Origin: a virus
Length of the DNA: 64,000 nucleotides
Virus record (IMG/VR): IMGVR_UViG_3300042453_005121
Span: 86,763 to 150,762 of that record
Strand: one strand, 5' to 3'
Shown here: one piece after another, positions 22,053 to 30,151 of the stretch
How positions within the stretch are numbered: the first letter of the stretch is position 1
Layout of the letters: every line of letters begins with the position of its first letter
Made by a program: the position numbers and the translations under genes
Notes under the pieces: model-generated
The model's input: only the letters and a program-made list of their open reading frames with translations
Database searches by the model: none
Told to the model about the DNA's origin: nothing

Positions 22053-23257
22053 TTTTCAACTACGAATCTGAATTTGAAAGGAAATTTTCTGTCAAGGAAT
22101 TGCTTGTCCACATCCCTTAGGGGCGAATAAGAAACAATTTCTACAAATTCGGCTGAACACCTGACCTGCTTTATGTTGCTGATTCTCAGGTGGTCTAAAG
22201 CCTCCTTGACGTCCAGTATCGATCTTCCTTTCAAGGAAAAAGGCCTGTTCTCAAGAAATTCAAATTCTCTGTACAATCGTCCGCATTCGCACCTCTGATA
22301 TGTATCTGTAATTCGGCAAAAATCTCCATTCCAGTATCTGACAAATGGGCTGGGAAGATTGAAATAATCGGTGGAAACTAATTTTTCCTCCACATCCTCG
22401 CACCACGACAAGTTGTCCATGAGATGGTAGTTTCTGTGTCTGCAGGTGAAGAAAGAAGCCCCACCATCCCAGCAGCGCATGTGATCGCAGATGTCATCTA
22501 CATGACCTTCAAAAAGGAAGGCGGCATCTTCCGACATTATTTTTTCATTGCTATTACTTAGAAGATGACAAACTTTTGATTTGAATTTTTGCTCTCTAAT
22601 GTAATGACACATTGAATTTATTGAAGGACCAGGAGAAAATATCACGTCAATTTCATTTTTTAATACGTGATCAAAAAATCCATTGAAAAATTCCTTTTTT
22701 TGATCTTGGAACATTTTGAAATTCACATAATGGGTTGTTGCCTTTCTTTTAATTCCATGGTGTTCCATGAAGTTATCTGAATCAGACCTGACAGTTATGG
22801 CTTTGTCTTTTTCATATCTTGATGTGTTGAAAAAATACAAAACATTGGGATTTTCTTTTATTTCAAACTCATCCATTATGAGATCGTAATGGTTGGTGGC
22901 CTCTATAAAATAAAGAAGAGGATCCCATCTGAGGTACGAGAATGGAAGGCCAGTTGTACTTCCACTTGTCGCCATGGACTGGGATTCGCTCAATACGGAA
23001 TTAACGTACCACGATGATTTGTCTGTAAGGTCTGACTTAGACTTGATCTCAGAAAAATTCTTGTAGATGGGACTGTTCTGCATTGCCCATAGTTGTATGT
23101 TTTTTCTGAGTATTGAAGTTACTTCTCTGACGATCTCTTCGTCCTCATAGAGAAGTCCTAAGCAAAATGGCTTGTATTCGTGTATAACCTGTTTGTTCGG
23201 GACGTCCGAAGACCTCCACTTTAGCACAAAATTCTTCAGGTCCTGTGTATTCCGCAT
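22049..23257 (-). CDS. Adenylate-forming enzyme, CapK/PaaK-like
   Basis: The 402-residue protein has the ANL-superfamily phosphate loop ATSGSTTGLPF near residue 95 and a late YWNGDFCRITD segment matching the usual GD motif. The following CECGRLYREF motif resembles the C-x-CG-R block of CapK/PaaK (phenylacetate-CoA ligase-like) proteins. Its end also has the expected small C-terminal domain. CapK-type enzymes occur in capsule clusters and are predicted to activate an acyl or amino acid group. Its operon (glycosyltransferase, this gene, LamG adhesin, collagen-like protein) suggests modification of a surface glycan or fibre; the substrate is unknown. Confidence 0.75.
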
Positions 23258-23919
23258 CCTTCTCTTATGTAGAAATTAAGCGTCACCTTTTTGGTGTGGG
23301 CCCATTCCACATAATCCCATCTGGAAACCAGGTCCCAGTCATTGCATTTGGTGACTTTTCTCCAACCGCCATACTTGTTGATTAGGTGCCTCTTGTGAAG
23401 TATTTCACTGGTGTCTATGTGGCCTGGTTTTGGAGCATGGGGGTGCATTCTTATTCCGACTATGTTCATTTCGCTGTCGTACAATCTTGTTCCCGTATAC
23501 GCCATGTCGGCGTCGTTTTCCCTAAGAGCTTTGTACAGAGATTCAAGATGATCTGGCTCAAACCAATTGTCGTCGTCCAGATATGCTATAAGATTATGAC
23601 TACTGTTCATTATCGCAAAGTTTCTCGGACCCCATCCCGCCGCTCCGCAGTTGACCGGAAGGTTATGAAAATTAAACCTCTTGTCTTCTATTTCCACTTC
23701 CTTGCAATACTTTATAGTCTCCGTACATGAGTAACACTCCTTGCACGTGTTTTTGTCAAATGCGTGGCGACAACCATCCTTGACTACCATACACTCAAAA
23801 TTTTCATAGGTTTGATTTCTGAGTGATTCTACGGCTCTTTCCACCCATTTTATTTTGGAGTGATATGTCGGAAGACAAACCAGTATTTTCTCGTTAGACA
23901 CTCCTTGTCCTATTTTCAT
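23236..23919 (-). CDS. GT2 family glycosyltransferase
   Basis: This 227-residue single-domain GT-A enzyme has KILVCLPTYHSK at the first strand, LRNQTYENFE, the DxD motif AYLDDDNWF near 118 and a CNDWDLVSR catalytic block near the C terminus. A Cys-rich insertion (CKECYSC, about 60-66) between strands could bind metal. AAGGAGG lies just upstream of the ATG. First gene of the operon leading to the LamG and collagen-like proteins; 22-base overlap with the CapK-like gene. Confidence 0.88.
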   Translation of the reverse strand: MKIGQGVSNEKILVCLPTYHSKIKWVERAVESLRNQTYENFECMVVKDGCRHAFDKNTCKECYSCTETIKYCKEVEIEDKRFNFHNLPVNCGAAGWGPRNFAIMNSSHNLIAYLDDDNWFEPDHLESLYKALRENDADMAYTGTRLYDSEMNIVGIRMHPHAPKPGHIDTSEILHKRHLINKYGGWRKVTKCNDWDLVSRWDYVEWAHTKKVTLNFYIREGCGIHRT

Positions 23920-24019
23920 CTGCCTCCTTGCGGGTCGCCGTGCGGCGGAACGCGCATTATTATTTATTCACCGAATCGGATAGGAACAAAGTTCCGGGAA
24001 AAAAATAAAACCAAAATCA

Positions 24020-24027
24020 TATATAAA
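24020..24027 (+). promoter_or_regulatory. TATATAAA late-promoter-like box
   Basis: TATATAAATG contains TATAAAT, close to the T4 late element TATAAATA. It directly precedes the exported protease gene and lies within the first possible ribosome-site region. Confidence 0.4.
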
Positions 24028-24030
24028 TGA

Positions 24031-24795
24031 ATGCGAGCGACATTGATGGCTCTATTTTCAATGTTGATTTTCACATCCTCTTATGCCGGGACAATAGACC
24101 CTTCTACCCCGGATGAAAAGTACAGGATTTACGGAGAAGAGCACGGATGCGTTGTGAGATTGAAGGGCAGATGCTTTTGCAAGAAAGAAAAGGGCAAAGA
24201 GCATGATTTTGTGGCTTCTGCGGTTGTTATCAAGCCGCACTGGGTAATAACGGCGGCTCACGTTGTCAAAGAGACAAAAAATGTTGTCGTTAACGTCGGC
24301 AAAAAGAACTACGAAATAAAGAAAATCATAGTGAAAGATGGGTACGACGAAGATATCATAGGCCTAAATGACATAGCCGTCGCGTATTCGGAAGAAGATT
24401 TCGGATTGGACTTTTATCCCGAACTTTACAGCGAAAAGGATGAAGTCGGCAAGGTTGCGAGTATTTGCGGATATGGTTTGACGGGTACCTTTTCCAGCGG
24501 TGCCGTTAGGTCCGATGACAACAAAAGGGCAGGATCTAACATCGTGGACAGAATAGACAGGAACTGTCTTGTCTGCACTAATATGGGCGGAAAGAAAACT
24601 AAATTGGAATTTCTGATAGCCAGCGGAGATTCGGGCGGAGGTCTGTTTATTGACCAGAAGCTTGCGGGAATAAATTCATTCGTCATGTCTGATGATGAAG
24701 GCCCCAACTCCGACTATGGTGACGAATGCGCTCACACAAGGATATCTCAGTATTTAGATTGGATTCTGGAACAGACCGGCTCAGCAGAAAGATAG
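24031..24795 (+). CDS. Secreted trypsin-like serine protease
   Basis: The 254-residue protein has a signal peptide (MRATLMALFSML...SSYA, cut about residue 19) and a chymotrypsin-fold domain. The catalytic triad is His77 (ITAAHV), Asp114 (NDIAV) and Ser201 (SGDSGGGL). Several cysteines (40, 48, 50, 146, 179, 182) could pair in the periplasm. The ATG at 24031 is only three bases after a TATAAA box, so Met6 at 24046 is an alternative start that still leaves a signal peptide. Exported trypsin-type proteases are unusual in phages; the target is unknown. Confidence 0.88.
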   Translation: MRATLMALFSMLIFTSSYAGTIDPSTPDEKYRIYGEEHGCVVRLKGRCFCKKEKGKEHDFVASAVVIKPHWVITAAHVVKETKNVVVNVGKKNYEIKKIIVKDGYDEDIIGLNDIAVAYSEEDFGLDFYPELYSEKDEVGKVASICGYGLTGTFSSGAVRSDDNKRAGSNIVDRIDRNCLVCTNMGGKKTKLEFLIASGDSGGGLFIDQKLAGINSFVMSDDEGPNSDYGDECAHTRISQYLDWILEQTGSAER

Positions 24796-25175
24796 ATTGA
24801 TTTGGGATTTGATCCAAGTACCATTTTTAAATAAGGACAGGCCCAAACGAGCATTTTTTCAAATTTCAAACCCTCTCCAAATATCTCATAAATCCAACCA
24901 TCCATAAATACTTTAAGCAATTCGGCCCGAGCATCACAACCACGATACCATTCGTATTCGGTCCTTAATTCAAAATCTCCAACAATGCCCTTGGCTTCGG
25001 AACCACGAAGCAGTATTTCATCCACACCAGAAACATCCGGAGGCAAATTCATCCTTGTGATCGGAGATGGAGATAGATCGTAAGTCCATCCATTATAATT
25101 TACATAAAGACGAGAGTCTTTTCTTGTTATTTTTGTGTACTCTGGCCTTGATTTATCTGGATTGAATATACTCAA
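24747..25175 (-). CDS. Unknown protein next to epimerase
   Basis: This 142-residue product is soluble and has no family I recognise. It contains a hydrophobic KMLVWACPYLKMVLG segment near residue 105. Its ATG overlaps the epimerase stop (ATGA), so it is coupled to sugar metabolism. Its 3' end overlaps the convergent protease gene by 49 bases. The acidic/aromatic stretch EYEWYRGCDARAELL has no assigned role. Confidence 0.6.
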   Translation of the reverse strand: MSIFNPDKSRPEYTKITRKDSRLYVNYNGWTYDLSPSPITRMNLPPDVSGVDEILLRGSEAKGIVGDFELRTEYEWYRGCDARAELLKVFMDGWIYEIFGEGLKFEKMLVWACPYLKMVLGSNPKSIYLSAEPVCSRIQSKY

Positions 25176-26071
25176 GACAAACTCTTCAAATAATCATCCA
25201 GATTCACCTTGGGTTCCCACCCCAAAATCCTTCTGGATTTGGATATGTCGGCGAGGGTTTCTCTCATTTCGCCGGGTCTTTGTGGTATGAATTCAATGTT
25301 GTCGGACATGGTTTTGGCTATTTCCAAAACCGAGTTATTCTTTCCAGTTCCGACATTGAAGACGGTGCCGAAATACTCATCGTCAATATCCTTTGTGGAC
25401 GCCAACACATTTGCCTCCACAACATCGGAAACATTCGTGAAATCACGACGCTGCAGTCCGTCTCCCACAACTGTCAGTGGTTGTCCATTTGCCCTTTGTC
25501 TCTTGAAAATGCCGATGACGGGAGCGTATTGTCCCTTGGTTGGTTCTCCATTTCCGTAAATGTTGAAGTATCTGAAAATGATAGTTTTCAGACCAAACAA
25601 GGAAGTGTACATTGAGCACAATTTTTCCCCCGAAACCTTGGATACGGAATAGGGATTGAGAGGATCGTCCGGCTGAGATTCTTTATTGGGAACAGGGTTG
25701 TTTCCGTAAGCGGAAGAGGTCGATGAATACATCAATCTTTTTATGCCGTTGATTCTGCTGCATTGGAGGATGTTCGCCGTACCGAGAGAATTTGTCCTAA
25801 CGGCCTTAACTGGATTCTCTATGGTCGGTCCAATTCTAGATTCTGCCGCCAAATGAAAGACATAGTCCACTCCTTTGAACAAAGGCGAAATTGAATTCAT
25901 TTCTGCTATGTCAATTTTATGATTTGAGCAGGACGGATTCCAGTTGAATGTGTCCGTGGAGTTGGAGGATTCGTCGTCAATGCAAATCACTTCATGCCCC
26001 GTAAGCAACAATCTGTCTATAAGATTTGACCCTATGAAACCCGCCCCGCCCGTAACCAGACTCTTTGTCAT
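25172..26071 (-). CDS. NAD-dependent nucleotide-sugar epimerase/dehydratase
   Basis: The 299-residue protein is an extended short-chain dehydrogenase. It has the NAD-binding GGAGFIGS loop at the N terminus, a YSSTSSAYG segment carrying the catalytic Ser, and YSVSK giving the Tyr/Lys pair. FRYFNIYGNG follows, then a GDGLQRRDFTNVSDV substrate-loop motif. The pattern is that of UDP-glucose 4-epimerase and UDP-glucuronate epimerase/decarboxylase relatives. The exact substrate cannot be read from sequence. It sits between two minus-strand genes with one-base and overlapping junctions. Confidence 0.88.
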   Translation of the reverse strand: MTKSLVTGGAGFIGSNLIDRLLLTGHEVICIDDESSNSTDTFNWNPSCSNHKIDIAEMNSISPLFKGVDYVFHLAAESRIGPTIENPVKAVRTNSLGTANILQCSRINGIKRLMYSSTSSAYGNNPVPNKESQPDDPLNPYSVSKVSGEKLCSMYTSLFGLKTIIFRYFNIYGNGEPTKGQYAPVIGIFKRQRANGQPLTVVGDGLQRRDFTNVSDVVEANVLASTKDIDDEYFGTVFNVGTGKNNSVLEIAKTMSDNIEFIPQRPGEMRETLADISKSRRILGWEPKVNLDDYLKSLS

Positions 26072-26072
26072 G

Positions 26073-26777
26073 TTAAATTCTTTCGTTTGAAAATTCCTGA
26101 GTGAAAAATTGCTCCACGAATGGAGTTATCGCAGACCTGTAATATATCTTGTCGAAATCAAATGGAATGTCGTCTCCGTAAATTTTTTTGACCCAAGGAG
26201 AAAGAAGCAGGTAGAAATATGATATTTCTCCGTTCGCACTCCACCTCTCAAGATTTTTTTTGTTCGCCGAGAAGGAATCGTAGTCCAATAAATTTTTGGA
26301 TTCCATGAAAAATCGTGTATTTTTGAGTTCAGTTATGACCTTTGATTCTTTGGTTGAAACTCCGATCTGATCAGATGTGAGAGCCTTGTTCAATTTCTTT
26401 CGGTACATTTTCTGCCATATTTTCCATCTCTTCCATGCCTTTTCGCCGACCAAGCAGTGGGGTTCTATCAACGCATGAATGTCTCCCTCTTTTATTGATT
26501 TCAATATTTGAATTTGCGACCGCACATATGTTCTGAGGTCCTTGTCTTCCAGAACTCCCTTCATTTCCCGGGCGAGTTTGTAGCAATATTTGAAAAGAGT
26601 TGATTTTCTAGGGTCGGTGTTTTTCTTGAGTTTCGCGAAAGATTCCTTTGGAATCTCTCTCCGACATTCTTCCTCCCAGATTATGGCGATCTTGAAGGCT
26701 TTCGCCTCCATATCGTTCATCTTGTATTTGATGATCGGTTCAAGTTCGCTCATTTTCCCGTATTGCAAAATGCTCAT
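26073..26777 (-). CDS. Unknown basic, helical protein
   Basis: About 234 residues from the ATG at 26777, rich in Lys, Glu and Trp (KAWKRWKIWQKMYRKK near the middle), with no recognised domain. The frame continues upstream to 26840, but those extra residues lack the character of the rest. A TATATTA lies at 26812-26818 on this strand. Another start at 26753 (MSELEPII) follows a weak GGGA. It is the first gene of the epimerase operon; function unknown. Confidence 0.55.
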   Translation of the reverse strand: MSILQYGKMSELEPIIKYKMNDMEAKAFKIAIIWEEECRREIPKESFAKLKKNTDPRKSTLFKYCYKLAREMKGVLEDKDLRTYVRSQIQILKSIKEGDIHALIEPHCLVGEKAWKRWKIWQKMYRKKLNKALTSDQIGVSTKESKVITELKNTRFFMESKNLLDYDSFSANKKNLERWSANGEISYFYLLLSPWVKKIYGDDIPFDFDKIYYRSAITPFVEQFFTQEFSNERI

Positions 26778-26870
26778 GTGTAGGTATGATCTGTTTCCGG
26801 AAACTTGAACTAATATAACCTGAAACCTGAAAACGAACAACTGTAGAACATTTGCGGTGAGATGCTGCTT

Positions 26871-27254
26871 GATTTTTCGGGGGGACCCGAACCATGCCAG
26901 TTAGAAACTCCTGGTAGTCGTCCTAAGCGTTGTGTCGAGAGGCACATGAGGTAAACCAATAACAAAGGGCTGTATCAGTCTCGCGAAAGACTTTTTGGCT
27001 AGGCGAAAGCCGTGCGTTTTTCCCGTGAAACCCGACAGTAGTTTGATCTGTCAAGGGGCCTGGGTCACGGTCCATAATGGACAAAAAATCAATAAAGTCG
27101 TATAAGCGGATATGAAGGACGGGAAGTAGGCGGTCAAGCAGAAAAGACGGAATGTCCGAACTGAGGACTGAACTCGTCTGAGATTTTCGGTTATCTAGAG
27201 TATATTCTAGATAACTATAATCTTAAGATTAGTAGGGTCCAAAGGGAAGGACCC
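26871..27254 (+). ncRNA. Candidate structured non-coding RNA upstream of the DNA polymerase
   Basis: No credible reading frame covers 26.85-27.28 kb, yet hairpins follow one after another on the plus strand. Stems: 26876-26881/26886-26891 with GGGA loop; 26895-26900/26911-26916; 26931-26936/26941-26946 with GAGA loop; 26977-26981/26988-26992; 27002-27004/27009-27011 with GAAA loop; 27034-27038/27048-27052; 27070-27074/27078-27082; 27145-27149/27175-27179 enclosing 27154-27157/27165-27168; a perfect 10-bp stem 27190-27199/27206-27215; palindrome 27218-27231; and 27235-27240/27249-27254. Three GNRA loops fit this strand. I do not see tmRNA, RNase P, tRNA or group I intron core motifs. Confidence 0.55.
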
Positions 27255-27259
27255 CCTTC

Positions 27260-27267
27260 TATAAACA
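27260..27267 (+). promoter_or_regulatory. TATAAACA late-promoter-like box
   Basis: TATAAACA differs by one base from TATAAATA. It lies just after the last hairpin of the candidate RNA and 16 bases before the ATG of the 67-residue gene. Confidence 0.35.
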
Positions 27268-27283
27268 CATAATTGGATAATGC

Positions 27284-27487
27284 ATGAACACAGATCATTT
27301 GGTCCCAAAAAGTCCTAGTAAAAGCAATAAAGATGGTAGAACTACCGACAAGAAACTCAAACGGTATCTCAGGAGGATATCCGATAGAAAAGGAATATCT
27401 TACAAGGAGGCAATTTTAAAGTTTTATGGGGTTGAATCATTGAAAAAACTAGATGAACGACTGGTTCATTCTCTTTTCAAAGATTGA
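27284..27487 (+). CDS. Small basic protein, unknown
   Basis: The 67-residue product is strongly basic in its first half (KSPSKSNKDGRTTDKKLKRYLRR) and ends in a short helical segment (SYKEAILKFYGVESLKKLDERL). No family recognised. There is no clear Shine-Dalgarno, and coding support is the intact frame and its place between the structured region and the polymerase. It could be an RNA- or DNA-binding peptide linked to the structured RNA; that is a guess. Confidence 0.45.
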   Translation: MNTDHLVPKSPSKSNKDGRTTDKKLKRYLRRISDRKGISYKEAILKFYGVESLKKLDERLVHSLFKD

Positions 27488-27525
27488 GATGGATTGTTCT
27501 AGAAAAACATGTAGAATGATTTTCA

Positions 27526-28836
27526 ATGACCGATTTTGTTGAATTCCTGCCGCGTCTCAAGGGCAAGGACGTATACTTCAGCCTGAACAAGGAAAATCCG
27601 GACTGGAACGAGTCGGTTGGCGTTGAGCTTTCCTTTCGTCACGGCGGAGAGTCGCTGACGTTGTCCTTGGATGACGTGGATCAGTCTTCTTACCTCGCCT
27701 CTTCTCTTCATCATGTTCTGGACGGCGGAAACGCGCTGATCTCTTGGTGCGCCAAGGATGTTTTTTCTTTTTTGAAGGGCCGCACCGGAATCGGATTGGA
27801 GCTGAAAGGGAAAATTTATGATCTTTCCGTCATATCTTCGTATCTCGGAATGGAGGCGGACAAGCCAAAGACGTTCAGGGAGGCTGTTGCTCTCCTGAAG
27901 TCCTGTTTGTCCGATCCCGGCTGGGAGCAATTCAAGTCTTTTTATTTCGGAGTATATGAACCACTTTTTTCTGAGGTTCTTCCCGAAATAGAGACGTGCT
28001 GTCTCGTGGACAACAAGAGAAGGAGTTGCGTCTACGCCACCTACGTGATTGAAGGTCAGGTGAACGGAAGACTCAGGACCGTCAAGACAGGGCGGAATTC
28101 TTACAATCCTCATTCAATGGGTCCTGACGACAAGCGTGATATCAGGCCACAGGACTACGACGACGTTTTTTTGTATTTTGACTACCGAAACATGGAGGTC
28201 AACGTCCTTCAATGGCTGTCGGGAGACGGGGATTTGGCAAGAGTGCTGGAGTCCGGTTCTGATCCATACAAGGAGATATGGCGGATCATCACCCGGCAGG
28301 AGCCCACAGAAGGCCACAGAAAGATATGTAAGGACATATTCCTGCCCGTGGTATTCGGTCAAGGCAAATCTTCCTTGGCGGCCAAATTGAAAATTTCGGA
28401 AGAAATTGCTTCCAGACTCATACATAGCCTTGGTAAGACATTTCCCGTTGCCTTTGACTGGGTCAACTCCCAGTCAACCAATGGCAACAACACGGCGACT
28501 GACGCCTTCGGCCGCAAAAGGACTTTTGACGGCCGGGAGCAGTACAAAGTTAAAAACTTTTGTATCCAGTCCCCAGCGAGCATGATCTGTTTGAGAAAAC
28601 TTGTGCGTCTTCACGAGGCTCTGGCCTCTAGGGCGAGCATATGTTTTCACGTACATGATGGATATTACGTCCTTTGCAAGAAAAGCGAAATCAATTCAAT
28701 TGCGGAACTCGGAATCAGAACTCTCGAGGAGGACGATTCCATGTTTCCGGGTCTCGCAATGCGTGTCTCCTGCAGGGCGGGAGACAGGTTGGATGACATG
28801 CGTTCTATAACACTAACAAAAAGGGTTTCAATATGA
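27526..28836 (+). CDS. Short family A (PolA-like) DNA polymerase
   Basis: This 436-residue protein carries polymerase A motifs: motif A as FDYRNMEVNVL (about 218-228; canonical DYSQIELR), the fingers/O-helix motif B as RKICKDIFLPVVFGQG, and motif C as FHVHDGYYV near 375. Motif C has Gly where most family A enzymes have the second acid (HDE). The N-terminal ~180 residues may be a degenerate exonuclease-like domain (IYDLSVISSYLG); no full 3'-5' exonuclease motif set is visible. It is much shorter than E. coli Pol I or T7 polymerase. Followed by an ATGA-coupled sigma-like gene. Confidence 0.78.
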   Translation: MTDFVEFLPRLKGKDVYFSLNKENPDWNESVGVELSFRHGGESLTLSLDDVDQSSYLASSLHHVLDGGNALISWCAKDVFSFLKGRTGIGLELKGKIYDLSVISSYLGMEADKPKTFREAVALLKSCLSDPGWEQFKSFYFGVYEPLFSEVLPEIETCCLVDNKRRSCVYATYVIEGQVNGRLRTVKTGRNSYNPHSMGPDDKRDIRPQDYDDVFLYFDYRNMEVNVLQWLSGDGDLARVLESGSDPYKEIWRIITRQEPTEGHRKICKDIFLPVVFGQGKSSLAAKLKISEEIASRLIHSLGKTFPVAFDWVNSQSTNGNNTATDAFGRKRTFDGREQYKVKNFCIQSPASMICLRKLVRLHEALASRASICFHVHDGYYVLCKKSEINSIAELGIRTLEEDDSMFPGLAMRVSCRAGDRLDDMRSITLTKRVSI

Positions 28837-29387
28837 AGATACACGATTCTTTCCCCGTGACAGAGGAGGAGTACCTCCTTCTAGACAGCAAGTTCGGCGA
28901 ACTTTGCGAGTATCAGGCTTGGCAACTCATAAAGAAGAACACGAGAAACAACCACACCGACAATCAAGAGGACATAGCCCAGGACATGCGGATAGCTTTG
29001 TTGCGGGCGGCGTCCTACTACAAGCGGCAGTGCTACATAGAAGCCTGCATTGATTTGTGCAAGAAGCATGCGAAAGACCCAGTCATAAAGTCTGTTGTGA
29101 AGCAACTCGCCAACCTGTGGAAGAACAAGACCAGACACGGAGCCAATAAGCAGAAATTTGGACCTCACCAAGAAAAGATGCTTGACAAGATCGTGAGGGT
29201 TCTGCTTCCCATCAAGGAACGGCCCGACAAGAAGGCCTCGCTCAGGATAGACACCAAGTTCACGACTTATTGCAAGGCCATAACATGGAATGCGCAGAAG
29301 TCGCTCGGCAAGAGGATAACGAGGGAGAAGGGCATACGGACCGGAATGGTTTCTTTGTCCGAATATGATTATCTGGGCGGTAATTGA
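28833..29387 (+). CDS. Putative sigma-like factor (gp55-type late sigma candidate)
   Basis: The 184-residue basic protein has two sigma region 2-like segments: NQEDIAQDMRIALLRAASYY near residues 48-67, and FTTYCKAITWNAQKSLGKR near 148-166. The former resembles D-x-x-Q-[ED]-x-x-x-A-L-x-x-A core-binding helices. It ends REKGIRTGMVSLSEYDY. T4 encodes a reduced sigma of similar size (gp55, 185 residues) that reads TATAAATA late promoters. The match is by pattern only. It is translated by ATGA overlap with the polymerase. Confidence 0.5.
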   Translation: MKIHDSFPVTEEEYLLLDSKFGELCEYQAWQLIKKNTRNNHTDNQEDIAQDMRIALLRAASYYKRQCYIEACIDLCKKHAKDPVIKSVVKQLANLWKNKTRHGANKQKFGPHQEKMLDKIVRVLLPIKERPDKKASLRIDTKFTTYCKAITWNAQKSLGKRITREKGIRTGMVSLSEYDYLGGN

Positions 29388-29394
29388 TATATAA
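29388..29394 (+). promoter_or_regulatory. TATATAA box before thioredoxin-like gene
   Basis: TATATAA lies 29 bases before the ATG at 29424, with room for an AAGGAGG ribosome site between. This is the arrangement expected of a T4-type late promoter. Confidence 0.4.
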
Positions 29395-29423
29395 CTGATG
29401 GCTTTTGACCAAGGAGGTCAACC

Positions 29424-29816
29424 ATGCAGAGACGGATTTTTTTGGTGGTCGGCGGAGTTTTGGCCGCCGAGTGCATTGCCGGTGAACCGACGAAGGCCAT
29501 TGCTTTGGATATTAATTCCTACGAGAGCGCAGTTAGATTTGCCAAGGATTCTGGCGGCCGGGCATATGTGCTCTTCGTCGGAAGCCGGTGCGATTGGTGC
29601 GAACGTCAGAAAGAGATTATGGAGGATAGTAGGGTCATAGACGCATTGAAGCCTTTCTTTGTCGCTTATGTGAATGTTTCGGAGAACAAGGATGTTTCAA
29701 GGTTTCATAAGGTGAGGGTGGTTCCCACGCATATGATTTTGGATCAGGAGGGCGAGGTCGTGAAAAGATTTCAAGGTTATCAGGACGCGAAAGAATTTTT
29801 GGAGTGGATCGGCTAA
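29424..29816 (+). CDS. Exported thioredoxin-fold protein
   Basis: The 130-residue protein starts with a signal-peptide-like segment (MQRRIFLVVGGVLAAECIA) and continues into a thioredoxin fold: LFVGSRCDWCE with redox Cys56 and Cys59, and the cis-proline loop VVPTHMILD. It most resembles periplasmic thioredoxin-like and DsbD C-terminal domains. It would act outside the inner membrane, perhaps on the Cys-rich phage proteins or host envelope proteins. AAGGAGG upstream of the ATG is near-perfect. It ends with a 4-base overlap with the convergent HNH gene. Confidence 0.85.
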   Translation: MQRRIFLVVGGVLAAECIAGEPTKAIALDINSYESAVRFAKDSGGRAYVLFVGSRCDWCERQKEIMEDSRVIDALKPFFVAYVNVSENKDVSRFHKVRVVPTHMILDQEGEVVKRFQGYQDAKEFLEWIG

Positions 29817-30115
29817 TCCCAGTGTTCGTTTCCGTTTTCGTCAAAGTAATGCAGAATCCATCCGGAAGTTGAATAGTATTTTCTGTCAACCTTGATTTTG
29901 CCGCTGTGTATTTTTCTATGGCAACTTGAGCAAGCCACGACCGTGTTGAGTTCAACGTACTCGCCGCCTTGTTCTCCGGGGACGATCCGATGCACGTCCA
30001 GAGTGCAGTATTCATCCGTGCCGCAGAATTTGCACCTCTTGTCGGTCTTCTTCTTGTTTGCCTTGTTGATCAACTTTTTCTTTCTCGGCATCCAATAAAC
30101 TAGCGTTGTCTTCAT
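29813..30115 (-). CDS. HNH endonuclease-like protein
   Basis: About 100 residues: a very basic N terminus (MPRKKKLINKANKKK), then a zinc-binding HNH module with CKFCG, LDVHRIVPGEQGG, LNTVVACSSCHRKIH. The two CxxC pairs and central His-Asn-His are complete. HNH proteins of this size in phages are homing or packaging-associated nucleases. The ATG at 30115 or 30091 could be used; neither has a good ribosome site. It stands between the thioredoxin-like gene and guaC and interrupts neither. Confidence 0.75.
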   Translation of the reverse strand: MKTTLVYWMPRKKKLINKANKKKTDKRCKFCGTDEYCTLDVHRIVPGEQGGEYVELNTVVACSSCHRKIHSGKIKVDRKYYSTSGWILHYFDENGNEHWD

Positions 30116-30151
30116 AATAAGAATATTGTATATTGAACCGGGAGCCATAAC

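Noticed and set aside
26850-27280. Group I intron, tmRNA, RNase P or tRNA in the gene-free stretch
   Set aside because: I looked for the group I P7 and S elements, the tRNA-like ends of tmRNA and the RNase P P4 core and saw none, and the genes on either side are not split. I kept only a generic structured-RNA call.
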